64,000 nt of DNA from Henningerozyma blattae CBS 6284 (GCF_000315915.1 NC_020191.1:682001-746000), one strand, 5' to 3'; counted from the first letter of the stretch, positions 20,491 through 29,567 are shown. The notes: generated from the letters alone by a model not told the origin. Program-made: numbers and translations.

Positions 20491-21912
20491 TTATAATAAT
20501 AATTGTAATGGATTTTCAACAATTGTCTTCAATTCCTTCATGAAAACACCGGCTTTAGCACCATCGATAGTTCTGTGGTCGAAAGTACCAGTAATAGTCA
20601 TCACAGAATCAAAAGATAATCCAATATCTGAACGAGCATCTTCAATAGCTATTTTCTTAATTGTACCAATGGCCAAGATGGTAGATTGTGGGGGGTTAAT
20701 GATAGAAGTGAAACTTGAAATGGCATCATTCATACCCATGTTTGATATACAGATAGTACCACCTTGGAATTCTTCTGGTTGTAATTTGTTGATCTTAGCT
20801 CTACCAATCAATTCTTTAGTTTCTACTGAAATAGATTGTAAACCCTTTGATTCAGTGTTTTTAATGATTGGAGTAATCAAACCAGTTGGCGTAGCAACAG
20901 CTACAGAGACGTCGACGTTCTTGAATTGTCTAATAACACCTTGTTCTTGTAACCAATAAGAATTAGCATCTGGAACACGTCTTGCAGCTACAGAGATGGC
21001 TTTAATTAATAAATCGTTTATGGAAATCTTGTAATTCTTTGCCTTTGCATCTGGAGAGCTATTTAAAGATAATCTTAGTTTATTCAATTTGGAAACAGAC
21101 ATATCAGTGGAAATGAAATAAAAAGGAATTGAATTGGTTGATTCTAACAGACGTCTACCAATAATTTCTCTCATGTTGGAAATTGGAACATCTTCATAAG
21201 AAGCAGTAGTGGCAGCAGTGGTAGCTGGTGTGGCAGCTTTAGCTTGTTGGGTTTGTTTATTAGAAGCCAAATAGTTATCAACATCTTTCTTAACGATTCT
21301 GCCCTTTGGACCAGTACCTTTAATATTTTTCAAAGCAATACCTTGATCTAATGCCATCATCTTGGCTAATGGAGAGGCAAAGATTCTGCCTACTGGAGCA
21401 GAAGATTCAGAAGCAGCCTTTGCAGAAGTGGAGGCAGGAGTAGAGGCAGGAGTGGAAGCAGGGGCAGCATCGGCAGCAGCGGTAGCATCGGCAGCTGGAG
21501 CTGGAGCAGAAGCAGAATCTTCTGGCGGTTGGAAATCAGCAAATGCAGCAACATCAGCAGCATCTTCGACGTAGACAGCAATTGGCTTATTAACTGGGAT
21601 ATCCTTGGTACCAGGTTCTACAAAAGTTTTTGCCAAGAAACCTTCATCTTGGAATTCGAAATCGATTTGAGCCTTATCGGTTTCGACTTCAGCCAAGACA
21701 TCACCTGGAGCCAAAGCATCACCAACATTTTTAGACCAACTGGTTAAATTACCTTGAGTCATTGTTGGTGACAAAGCAGGCATATTAATGATTGTATGAG
21801 GTGGATAAGACGAAGCCCATGCACGCAAGATCAAAGGAGAACGAGCACGAGTGGATTGCAATAAAGTTTGGCGAGTGATCAAACGTGTAGTGGTTCTAGT
21901 TAAGGCAGACAT
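20491..21912 (-). CDS. LAT1: Lat1, dihydrolipoamide acetyltransferase (E2) of pyruvate dehydrogenase
   Basis: E2 core of the mitochondrial pyruvate dehydrogenase complex, transferring the acetyl group to CoA. The 473 residues (482 in S. cerevisiae) show a basic Ser/Thr/Arg-rich mitochondrial presequence (1-35); a lipoyl domain (about 40-118) with the lipoylated Lys80 in VETDKAQI; an Ala/Pro linker (about 130-175); a peripheral subunit-binding domain (IFASPLAKMMALDQGI, GTGPKGRIVKKDV); and the acyltransferase domain ending with the catalytic motif HRTIDG. LAT1 lies beside RPL16B and FKH2 on S. cerevisiae chromosome XIV, but here it is interleaved with chromosome IX-type genes (FLX1, OM45). Confidence 0.97.
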   Translation of the reverse strand: MSALTRTTTRLITRQTLLQSTRARSPLILRAWASSYPPHTIINMPALSPTMTQGNLTSWSKNVGDALAPGDVLAEVETDKAQIDFEFQDEGFLAKTFVEPGTKDIPVNKPIAVYVEDAADVAAFADFQPPEDSASAPAPAADATAAADAAPASTPASTPASTSAKAASESSAPVGRIFASPLAKMMALDQGIALKNIKGTGPKGRIVKKDVDNYLASNKQTQQAKAATPATTAATTASYEDVPISNMREIIGRRLLESTNSIPFYFISTDMSVSKLNKLRLSLNSSPDAKAKNYKISINDLLIKAISVAARRVPDANSYWLQEQGVIRQFKNVDVSVAVATPTGLITPIIKNTESKGLQSISVETKELIGRAKINKLQPEEFQGGTICISNMGMNDAISSFTSIINPPQSTILAIGTIKKIAIEDARSDIGLSFDSVMTITGTFDHRTIDGAKAGVFMKELKTIVENPLQLLL

Positions 21913-23110
21913 GATATTATAATTGAGAGTGGTGTGTATGCGTAATAAAAAGAGGAATGTTATTTAATTAAAGATAAGATAAAAATAAAAATGAAAAAAG
22001 AAAAGGAAAAAAAGTATAATGACTTAGGTTTTTTGTCTTTCCAATCTAGTAAATTTAAGGGTTCTCGAAGAAAATCCAAAAATGAAAAGAAAACACACGA
22101 ATGTATGAGGAATTGATGATCCAATAGAGAAATTTAATTGGTATAATAGTTCAGATTGTTAGTTTTGATTAAACGAAGAACAACAAAATGAAATAATGTA
22201 TAAATCACAAAAAAATAAAACCCCTATGAATACGGACGGATGGTAATTGAGTTAATTATATCAACAGGTAGAAAGAAAAATTCAAAAACGTTAGTTAGTT
22301 TTACTTTTAGAAGATCAGTTCCGAACAGGATGAATAATAATAACCTACAAATGTCTCAAGGGTAGATGATCTGCGTTACAGAAATACCTTTAATCCATCC
22401 ATTTACATGTTCATACATTTTCATGAAGCCCGGTAATCCTTCCAACAACACAAAGCCTTGTCCGACACCCCTCGGCATCGCTGGTGTTATCGCTTCAAGT
22501 CACGCGGTTCCCGGAACCGGATTGCCAGAGTTGCACACAATACACTGTGGTATAAAAAGTATGTGATTTGAATTAGAGGTTATTCCAAATGCATTAGCAC
22601 GTTTAAGATCACGTTTAAGATCACGTTTAAGATTACATATAAAATTACGTTTAATATCAAGAAGACATCTCAGCCGTGTGTTAGTTGTTTTCAGTTGACT
22701 AGTACTTAAACTAGCCTCAATACGATAACGCAGAAATTTAAATCATCATCGATGTCTAGAGTAATGTGATACCCAGGAAACTACACACACACACGCACAC
22801 GCACACACTAAAAAAAGTTCTTGAACTTGAGTCAAACCCTTTTGTGTCACAAATATACTTATCTGTTATCATGGTAGTTCGTTAGAGGGGATCATTTGCC
22901 TTGAATTCTTGAGTTTGGAAGATGTAATTTTAAAACCATTCCTCGGGCTATATATATATGTTGAAAAAAATTATGACAAGAAAAAATTATTAGGGCTAAA
23001 ATATACGCTTTCTATAAATGAGAGAGAAAAAAAAACACAAAATAAAATGGTTTCGTTTAATAATGTACAGTATTTTTTATTTATTTAGTAAGTATATGCA
23101 AATTATATTT
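21913..23110. other. LAT1 upstream and IMP4 downstream intergenic region
   Basis: A 1.2-kb gap. It contains a moderately GC-rich block (about 22400-22560) and five tandem 12-bp units based on ACGTTTAAGATC (22599-22658). A short CA-rich stretch lies near 22780-22810. No gene is supported. Confidence 0.5.
22599..22658. repeat. Five tandem 12-bp units
   Basis: Units based on ACGTTTAAGATC begin at 22599, 22611, 22623, 22635 and 22647. The first two are identical, the third differs in one base and the last two are more diverged. Confidence 0.85.
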
Positions 23111-23989
23111 CTATAAATAATCCTTTCTACTAGCTGTTCTTACAAATCTCCTCAACTTCCATTCAACATCAGCGTCTTTGTTATCCAGAGTCCCCAATCT
23201 TAATTCGAATAATCTCATTTCGAATCTTGGCCCAACTTCGGCCATTTCCACACCTTCTCTTGTTCTTACATATACATGTTGTCTTACACTAATGTAATCA
23301 CCATTATTGGCAAAAGTGATTACTCTTGATGAATCCTTTTTGACACCTGGAGGGAATAAATGTTTTAAAATAGTTTCTACTCTTTTACCTAATTTTGTAG
23401 TGAAATTTTCAAAAATCAAATGAGGATTAATTTCACTTTGATTCCCACTATTTAAAATATCATGTCTAAGGACGACGTTATGTAAGGAGAAAAATGCAGT
23501 AGGACCATAAGGTAAATGTGAGATAGTTAAGGAAGTTGGGACACCTCTATGTTCATGTAAGATGACCAAATCACTGGAATTAGATTTATTACAGGCGGCC
23601 ACGAGATGAGACATGACATAGTTACCTCTATTTAATCTGATGGAAGTGGGGAATAAAAGTTTCACTTCTTTTGCGAATTGAGATAATCTTGTACTTGGAT
23701 CTCTTGAAGTGGAAACAATGACACGAGGGTCTTGAATACCTGAAGTGGCCGAATATTCGTCATCTATCGAATCTTCATCGTCATTAGTTGTATTTTCTTT
23801 GGCAATAGTTTGATCGTATTGATAATCTTGTTGTAATTGTTCATCTTCGGCAATTTCTTTGGGTAATGGTTTCCCTTCAGCCAAAGCTTGTCTTATGATG
23901 GCTCTCTTTTGTTGTAGTTGAGTTTCTTGTAATTCTTGAGCTTTACGATACAAGTAATCTCTTCTTTCACGAGCTTGTCTTCTCAACAT
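23111..23989 (-). CDS. IMP4: Imp4, Brix-domain protein of the U3 snoRNP / SSU processome
   Basis: Acts in the nucleolus with Imp3 and Mpp10 to promote U3-pre-rRNA pairing for 18S rRNA maturation. The 292-residue protein (290 in S. cerevisiae) starts [20 protein letters not shown], has an acidic linker ([10 protein letters not shown]) and then a Brix domain (about 85-280) with [19 protein letters not shown] and the family hallmark [15 protein letters not shown] followed by [17 protein letters not shown]. The start is the ATG at 23989. PAC-like and RRPE-like promoter elements upstream fit ribosome-biogenesis control. Confidence 0.97.
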   Translation of the reverse strand: MLRRQARERRDYLYRKAQELQETQLQQKRAIIRQALAEGKPLPKEIAEDEQLQQDYQYDQTIAKENTTNDDEDSIDDEYSATSGIQDPRVIVSTSRDPSTRLSQFAKEVKLLFPTSIRLNRGNYVMSHLVAACNKSNSSDLVILHEHRGVPTSLTISHLPYGPTAFFSLHNVVLRHDILNSGNQSEINPHLIFENFTTKLGKRVETILKHLFPPGVKKDSSRVITFANNGDYISVRQHVYVRTREGVEMAEVGPRFEMRLFELRLGTLDNKDADVEWKLRRFVRTASRKDYL

Positions 23990-24431
23990 ATTTGGGGTTG
24001 GTGGGGGGGGGGGGGGGGAGGAGGGGGAGGGGGGGAGGGGGTCTGTGATTGATTAGATTGAGTTGTGTTTGCTGTACAATGGGGTCACCAATTTCAAATA
24101 TCAAATATCAAATTTCAAATATCAAATATGGAATATCAAATTTCAAATTTTTCAAAAATCGATGAGGGTTTGATGCGAGATGGAAAAAAAAAAAAAGCAA
24201 ATAAAGGAAATGTAAAGAAAAAGAAAAGATATTTATTTGATTTTTGATAAAGAGAAATAGTTGGGGAAAATAATAAACATTCGAATAGTGAAGGGAAATA
24301 TAAATATTCGAAATATAAATAAATAAATAGTCTATAAAGATGCAATTGTATAAATCACGGAGTCGTGATGATAATAATATGAAAAATGTGTGAGTGTGGG
24401 AAGGAAGAGCGAAAGAGCGAACGAAGGAGAG
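23990..24431. promoter_or_regulatory. IMP4 promoter: poly-G block, TCAAAT repeats, RRPE and PAC-like motifs
   Basis: Directly upstream of the IMP4 start the plus strand has a G-rich block (about 23993-24042) that includes 16 consecutive G (24003-24018). Next come tandem ATCAAAT-type units (about 24090-24150), an RRPE-like AAATTTTTCA (24145-24154) and a PAC-like CGATGAG (24160-24166). RRPE and PAC are the usual paired elements of ribosome-biogenesis promoters, and they sit about 160-175 bp from the IMP4 ATG. Confidence 0.6.
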
Positions 24432-26036
24432 TTAACGTAGATTTGTATTACCATTCTTGGATGTGTTTGTGCTTTGTTTTGGTTTAAACTTGTCTAATCT
24501 GTTGTAAGCTCTAACAAACTTTTCCTCTTCAGAGATTTCCATTCTTGTTTTCATACCCATGACAGAGCTGTTATTGGGGGATTGGATTAGATGTACCAGA
24601 TCAGTATTGCTAAAATTGAAACTTCTATTCTTGGAAGGGATGTCCATGGAAGTTCTTCTCTTGGATAAGGAAGGGTGAGTGGAGGAAGAGGAATCACTAG
24701 GGGAAGGGGATTTAAGTGGTGGTGCTGGCGGCAGTGGTGGTGGTGGTGGTGGTGGTGGTGGTGGCGCTGTTGTATTATTACGCAGTCGAATATTGTTTGG
24801 AATAAACATATGAGTGGCTAATGCCGTGGGTAATAATGTGTGTGCAGTGAGAGGAGCGTTTGAAGGCGAATTGAGGGTATTTGCATTACCCAATTTCGAT
24901 TGATGGTTTTGTGTAGAGAGAATGGCATAAGTTGGTGTTACTGAGCCGAGTGCAGTGATTGTAGAGGTCTTTAAGGTAGGCTTGTTTGTTGTGGAGTTTA
25001 CTTTGACAGTGGAATCCGGGAAATGTAAATCATGGTTGATTGCACTATTGAAAAGACCACTCAAGAGACTTCTCTTGATTGTATCGTGTTGTGGGGAAGT
25101 GTTTGATATTGTCTTTGTCAGACGTGGGGATCTTGCTATCATGAGCTTGTCCCATTGGTTTTGATAATACTTATCTTCTGAATCTTCGGTGCTGCTGATG
25201 TCATCGTTTGAATCTGTGGTGTCCCAATCTGATTCGTCATCTTCGCTGGAAAAGATGATTTTGGGTTCGTTGTGGTCATGCATGGAGGAGGAGGAAGTGT
25301 GGTGGAATTGGTGGTTAGTGTTCGGTCGATTATGGGTGAACAATGAGGTTTGTCTAAGTTTGTTGTCCTTGGGTAAAGATTCTTGGGAGGGGGTCTTGGC
25401 GATGTAGAAGGAGGGGCGAGTGGAGGCTGGGGGCAGTGTGTTGTAAGAGAGTGAGGATGAAGCGGAGGTTGATGTGGAGGAGCGTGTTGATGTGGAGGAG
25501 CGTGTTGATGTAGGGTTTTTGGTGATGAGAGTGGTGGTGTCGAAACCTTTGACGACATCTGGGTGTGTGTGTGGATGTTGCAGGTTTGAGTAACGTTCGA
25601 TGGCGTTGAGGGTTGGGGCTGGGGTGGGTGGGGGGGTTGCTTTTGCAGTTGGGGTTGCAGTGGGGGCTGCAGTGGGGTTTGCATTTGCATTTGCGTTTGC
25701 ATTTGCGTTTGCATTTGCATTCGCATTCGCCTTCACATTCGCCTTCACATTCGGCTGCCTTTTCGATGACAAAACTGTATAAAAATTCTTGACACCATCT
25801 CGTTTCATGGAATTGGTAGCAGGACTGGGTTTCGCCAGGTTTTTATTAATAATCCTCCAACTGAGATTCATCAACCGCTCGCCATGTTCCAGGATGTTTT
25901 TATTCTTGATGATGGATAAATACAACAACAAATCGTCGAATCTGTTGAGTTTCTGAGGGGTGAATAAGGTGGGGGATAATTTTAGAAAAGTGTCGTCCAC
26001 GTGGGCGATGTGGAAGGTCGATGTTTGTTCGCTCAT
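24432..26036 (-). CDS. VHS2/MLF3: Vhs2/Mlf3-family protein
   Basis: Cytoplasmic protein of poorly known function; the S. cerevisiae ohnologs are VHS2 (overexpression rescues a sit4 hal3 block and stabilises septins) and MLF3 (leflunomide resistance). The conserved N-terminal block HVDDTFLKLSPTLFTPQKLN, then LERL-type RLMNLSWRIINK, identifies the family. The remainder is low complexity: an Ala-Asn dipeptide run (about residues 103-118), Ser/Thr-rich stretches, an acidic patch (SSEDDESDWDTTDSNDD) and a proline run near residue 425. The conserved C-terminal elements RRTSMDIPSKNRSFNFSNTD and EEKFVRAYNRLDKFKP are present. The neighbouring OM45 and FLX1 fit VHS2, and IMP4 fits MLF3, so the paralog is undecided. 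Its orientation differs from what I remember for either S. cerevisiae locus. Confidence 0.85.
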   Translation of the reverse strand: MSEQTSTFHIAHVDDTFLKLSPTLFTPQKLNRFDDLLLYLSIIKNKNILEHGERLMNLSWRIINKNLAKPSPATNSMKRDGVKNFYTVLSSKRQPNVKANVKANANANANANANANANANPTAAPTATPTAKATPPPTPAPTLNAIERYSNLQHPHTHPDVVKGFDTTTLITKNPTSTRSSTSTRSSTSTSASSSLSYNTLPPASTRPSFYIAKTPSQESLPKDNKLRQTSLFTHNRPNTNHQFHHTSSSSMHDHNEPKIIFSSEDDESDWDTTDSNDDISSTEDSEDKYYQNQWDKLMIARSPRLTKTISNTSPQHDTIKRSLLSGLFNSAINHDLHFPDSTVKVNSTTNKPTLKTSTITALGSVTPTYAILSTQNHQSKLGNANTLNSPSNAPLTAHTLLPTALATHMFIPNNIRLRNNTTAPPPPPPPPPPLPPAPPLKSPSPSDSSSSTHPSLSKRRTSMDIPSKNRSFNFSNTDLVHLIQSPNNSSVMGMKTRMEISEEEKFVRAYNRLDKFKPKQSTNTSKNGNTNLR

Positions 26037-26866
26037 GATGCTGGGGTGCCTTTGCTATTGTGCTGTTGCTGTTGTGCTGTTGCTATTGTGCTGTTGCTAT
26101 TGTGCTAAAGATGAGCCATCGAAATGACGGTTGTTGAAGGGAGGAGGGAGGAGGGAGAGTGTTTGTGGTTATGTATATATATATATGTGTATATATATAT
26201 ATATATATGTATGGATGGATGGATGTGCTTACACTTTTGTATACTTTTGTATACTTTTGTATACTTCTGTATACTTCTGTACACTTTGAAGTTCTTGTGC
26301 CAATACCTTTGCTTATACAGGGTGTTATAATAATTTCTCGGCATACGGTATGAGTTAAAAATAACAGTAGTAGAGAAAAGTGAGAAAAGTCAAGTAGACA
26401 AGTTGGAGAGATAAAGGAACTGAATGATGGCAGTTTGGCAAAGTGTCGCGGACGGCACGTGAAGCGAAAAGACAAGGGCAGAAAAATATATGGCGCGAGA
26501 AATAAGACAGGACCGAAGGCGTGTGGTCATGCGTTGTGGAAGCGAGACGCGTCGCAAACTGGGGGCGTCACAATAGCAGCGGGGTCACGCCGATGGGTTT
26601 GGATGTGTTGTGTTTGGATGTGTTTAAGTAGTCGTGTTTAAGTAGTCGTGTTTAAGTAGTCGTGTTTAAGTAGTCGTGTTTAAGTAGTCGTGTTTAAGTA
26701 GTCGTGTTTAAGTAGTCGTGTTTAAGTAGTCGTGTTTAAGTAGTCGTATCTAACTAATCGTATCTAAGTAGTCGTATCTAACTAATCGTATCTAACTAGT
26801 CGTATCTAACTATCAAGTGTGTAAAAATAAACATTCAGCAGGCAATGCGCCCACAAACCCGCCCGC
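26037..26866. other. VHS2/MLF3 upstream region with tandem repeats
   Basis: Holds 14-bp units of the type TATTGTGCTGTTGC just upstream of the VHS2/MLF3 ATG (about 26050-26105), TA-rich microsatellite DNA (about 26172-26222), repeated GTATACTT units (about 26230-26280), a GC-rich patch (about 26440-26600) and a 14-bp minisatellite next to the OM45 stop. No gene is supported. Confidence 0.55.
26617..26814. repeat. 14-bp minisatellite, about 14 units
   Basis: Units of TGTTTAAGTAGTCG repeat with exact 14-bp spacing; GTCG anchors fall at 26631, 26645, 26659 and on to 26743. The right end switches to the variant TATCTAACTARTCG (26743-26814). The array stops about 50 bp from the OM45 stop codon. 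Confidence 0.92.
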
Positions 26867-27646
26867 CTAACGGAACTGCCTGGACAAAAACTCATCCAGT
26901 CTCTTCCTGGCACGCGTGTATTCCTCACGGGCACGCTCCAGCCTGTCCGCAGCTGCTGCACGTGACTCGTCCGTGCTGCAACTGCCGCCCCACCACCACG
27001 ACGATGAGGCGTTCAAGCTGGCCACTTCTTGCTCGGCTTTGCCCACGGCTTCTGCAGCCGCTGCCAGGGCAGATTCCAGACGGGGAGCCGAAGGATGGCG
27101 CTGCTGCCAGTCGAGATCGGCCAGCTCGTCGGCGGCTAGCTGGCTGGCAGTTTCGCCCCAGCCAGCTAGCCCGTCTCTGGACGCACGGGCAATCCTGTCC
27201 AGCCGCTCTGTGTCCACTGGGGACGAGTATGCGTTGCGCAGGGCATCCAGTTTCCTCTGGGCAGCACTGGGCCCGGTGGAGTCCTGCAAATGAGACGCCT
27301 CTAGAGCAGCCTCACGGGCAAACTCCTGGGCAGACTCGCCCCAGCCTACAAGAGCCTTTGCGGCCAGAGAGTCGGGATCCACACGACGAGAGTTGGCGGG
27401 GGGTATTGGTGTGGTGGTGGTGGTGGTGGCAGGGCCAGTGGCAGGGCCAGTGGTCTTAGCAGTGCAGCAGTAATGGAGTGGTCGTAGAAGGGCAGCAGCC
27501 AGGCTGGAAGCGTCGTCGCTGAGGCCGTTGGCCACGCGGAGCCAGGCAGAATCGGAGCCTGGAAGCGAGGCGGCAGAGGAAGAGGCTGGCGGACACGAGC
27601 CGCGGAGCGAGTTGTCGGAGGCGTAGGCAGACATTGAGGGAGGCAT
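26867..27646 (-). CDS. OM45: Om45-like mitochondrial outer-membrane protein, GC-rich and short
   Basis: Homolog of Om45, an abundant mitochondrial outer-membrane protein that contacts porin and Om14. Identification rests on the paired GWGESAQEFARE and GWGETASQLAADELADLDW blocks and a Trp-rich SSWWWGG segment, all in Om45 order, followed by a charged helical tail. The chosen ATG (27646) lies about 120 bp after a TATATAAG box (minus strand, about 27766-27773); the frame is open further upstream only from a GTG. At 259 residues it is much shorter than the 393 of S. cerevisiae Om45, and the usual N-terminal membrane anchor is not visible. Its DNA is unusually GC-rich (about 67% in 27061-27120). 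Confidence 0.85.
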   Translation of the reverse strand: MPPSMSAYASDNSLRGSCPPASSSAASLPGSDSAWLRVANGLSDDASSLAAALLRPLHYCCTAKTTGPATGPATTTTTTPIPPANSRRVDPDSLAAKALVGWGESAQEFAREAALEASHLQDSTGPSAAQRKLDALRNAYSSPVDTERLDRIARASRDGLAGWGETASQLAADELADLDWQQRHPSAPRLESALAAAAEAVGKAEQEVASLNASSSWWWGGSCSTDESRAAAADRLERAREEYTRARKRLDEFLSRQFR

Positions 27647-28190
27647 TGTGGGGGTGTGGGGTGTGTGGGGGTGTGTGTGGGGGTGTGGGGGTAGCACAGT
27701 GTAGTGTAGTGTAGTGCAGGGCAGGGCAGGGCAATGAAGCTTGGTGGAGCACAGCACAGGCAGTCTTATATATCAATAGGCGCGGCGATGGCGTGCCTGG
27801 CGGACCGGCGGACGCGGGGCTGGTGGTGTGTGGGCGGAGGCGTGGTGTGTGGGTTTAGGGGCCAGACTACGCGGTGGGCGATGCGGTGGGCGATGGCTGC
27901 CTTCCGCGGAGCAACGGATGGCCCAGAACGGTGGGCGTGTGACCAGTGCACAATGGAGGGCAGTGGTGGTGCAAACTCGCTCCAGGATCAGGCCATCTTG
28001 CAATGCGCGTTGCTTTTGGCAAGAGTGAAAAATTCAGACAAGAACGGCAAGAGTGAAAACAACGTGACAACAACGTGAAAAAAAAAGGGTCCAGCAGGCT
28101 GGAGCGTGCCAGGGAGGGCGACGAACGAATATAAAGGAATGTCAAAGACGAATAAGTACCAGTGCTATGCCCAGCTAAGACTCGTTGAGT

Positions 28191-28219
28191 GACTAGCGGC
28201 CGCCAAGCGGCCGCTAGTC
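28191..28219. promoter_or_regulatory. Perfect 13-bp inverted repeat with two GCGGCCGC cores
   Basis: GACTAGCGGCCGC is followed by CAA and then its exact reverse complement. The palindrome ends 3 bp before TATAAATA (28223-28230). The CGG/CCG triplets could serve a zinc-cluster factor. The binding protein is unknown. Confidence 0.75.
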
Positions 28220-28222
28220 GCG

Positions 28223-28230
28223 TATAAATA
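28223..28230 (+). promoter_or_regulatory. TATA box of the HSF gene
   Basis: TATAAATA, 94 bp before the ATG at 28317. It overlaps an in-frame upstream ATG (28230). Yeast transcription starts 40-120 bp downstream of TATA, so that upstream ATG is unlikely to be in the mRNA. Confidence 0.65.
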
Positions 28231-28316
28231 TGTGCAAGGAACAAGTTGACGTTTTAGAAATATTCTGGAGCCATCGTCCATCGTTCGTCCAACTCCGCCA
28301 TTCCTCCAACTCAACA

Positions 28317-29567
28317 ATGTATGCTGCAGATGGCGCTGGTTTGGACGATTCCCTCTTTGACGAAATCTTGAACCCATCCCAACTATTCGACGACGTCGAG
28401 GATGATCTATTACTCGTCACAACCGATAATTCAACTTCAACGAATCAATTGATAAAATTAACTTCTACCACCACTCTCCCCTCCACCACGCTCCCCGCCA
28501 CCACGCTCCCCGCCACCACGCTCCCCGCCACCACGCTCCCCGCCACCACCGCAAGCAAGAAACGTGTTCTTGCCAAGACAAGACCCGCATTTGTCAATAA
28601 GCTCTGGAACATGCTCAAAGAACCAATCAACCAAGATATGATCCGATGGAACGACGATGGCAAAAGCTTTCTTGTTGTTAATAGAGAAAAATTCGTCCAT
28701 CATGTGTTACCCAATTATTTCAAACATAGCAATTTTGCATCCTTTGTCAGACAATTGAATATGTATGGCTGGCATAAAGTTCAAGACATCCGTAGTGGCT
28801 CAATGAACATGGCAAATACCAACGATGAAAAATGGCAATTTGAAAATCAAAATTTCATCAGAGGTAGAGAAGATTTATTGGAAAATATCATTAGACAAAA
28901 GTCTTCCTCAAGCGCGACCGCAACCGCAAATGCAACCGCAAATGCAACCGCAAATGCAACCGCAAATGCAACCGCAACCGCAACCGCAACCGCAACCGCA
29001 ACCGCAACCCATGATTCCATACCCCAATACAATGAAGATTCCCAATGTCGTATATCCAACCTTCTACACGATTTGAAAAAACTAAGATATAACCACGTCA
29101 CGATTTCCAACGATCTTTTAAGAATTCGCAAAGATAACGAATTGTTATGGAAAGAAAACATAATGGCAAGAGAAAGACACAGGTCACAACAACATGATAT
29201 CGAGAAAGTCTTGGAGTTTTTAACTTCAATGAAATCCCAACCCAACATCAAATTGCTATTAGACGCTTCTTGCTCCACGCCCCCTGCTACAAATATCCTT
29301 GAAGATGGATCGGCCATAATAATCAATACTCCAACACAAATAATCAATACTCCAACACAAATCTTCAACGATCTTTACCCATGTTTGCCATCATCACATT
29401 ACACAAATGCCAATTTGAACACGGTCGTTCCTAATAACAAGACACCTCCCGAGATTATGAATGATTTTGATAATCTAGAATGTATTTTTAGTCCCTCGGA
29501 ATTGCCAAGAGATTTAAACACTCCTTCTGATTCAAACGATAATATCAAAAGGTCAAGATGCCTGTGA
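28317..29567 (+). CDS. HSF1: Short heat-shock transcription factor (Hsf1 homolog)
   Basis: Winged-helix heat-shock factor binding inverted NGAAN repeats. The start at 28317 is chosen because a TATA box overlaps the upstream in-frame ATG at 28230. The DNA-binding domain spans about residues 88-193 (PAFVNKLW, VLPNYFKHSNFASFVRQLNM, YGWHKVQD). The trimerisation coiled coil at about 243-305 includes the near-identical Hsf1 block LLRIRKDNELLWKENIMARE. Two low-complexity tracts, a TTLPA repeat (about 57-78) and an Ala-Thr/Asn run (about 200-235), come from 15-bp and 6/12-bp tandem repeats. At 416 residues it is half the size of S. cerevisiae Hsf1 (833), so most of the C-terminal activation region is missing. 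It could be one of two duplicated HSF1 genes. Confidence 0.88.
   Translation: MYAADGAGLDDSLFDEILNPSQLFDDVEDDLLLVTTDNSTSTNQLIKLTSTTTLPSTTLPATTLPATTLPATTLPATTASKKRVLAKTRPAFVNKLWNMLKEPINQDMIRWNDDGKSFLVVNREKFVHHVLPNYFKHSNFASFVRQLNMYGWHKVQDIRSGSMNMANTNDEKWQFENQNFIRGREDLLENIIRQKSSSSATATANATANATANATANATATATATATATATHDSIPQYNEDSQCRISNLLHDLKKLRYNHVTISNDLLRIRKDNELLWKENIMARERHRSQQHDIEKVLEFLTSMKSQPNIKLLLDASCSTPPATNILEDGSAIIINTPTQIINTPTQIFNDLYPCLPSSHYTNANLNTVVPNNKTPPEIMNDFDNLECIFSPSELPRDLNTPSDSNDNIKRSRCL

Larger units (their letters stand above)
27647..28316. promoter_or_regulatory. GC-rich divergent promoter of OM45 and the HSF gene
   Basis: A 670-bp divergent region. On the OM45 side are CCCACAC-type repeats and a TATATAAG box. 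On the HSF side a perfect inverted repeat lies next to a TATA box. The GC-rich character of OM45 continues to about 28050. Confidence 0.6.

Noticed and set aside
26159..26475. Several open frames on both strands around 26.1-26.5 kb
   Set aside because: They translate TA and GTATACTT microsatellite DNA; repeated Tyr/Ile/His and no conserved sequence.
27647..27757. 37-residue N-terminal extension of OM45
   Set aside because: The extended frame begins at GTG, encodes a low-complexity Pro/His/Thr stretch from simple repeats, and overlaps the region just below the TATA box.
27456..28244. Multiple 60-125-residue frames in the GC-rich OM45-HSF interval
   Set aside because: High GC reduces stop codons; the frames overlap each other on both strands and lack recognisable protein features.
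28230..28316. N-terminal extension of the HSF gene from the upstream in-frame ATG at 28230
   Set aside because: The TATA box TATAAATA overlaps this ATG, so the transcript should start downstream of it; the ATG at 28317 is preferred.
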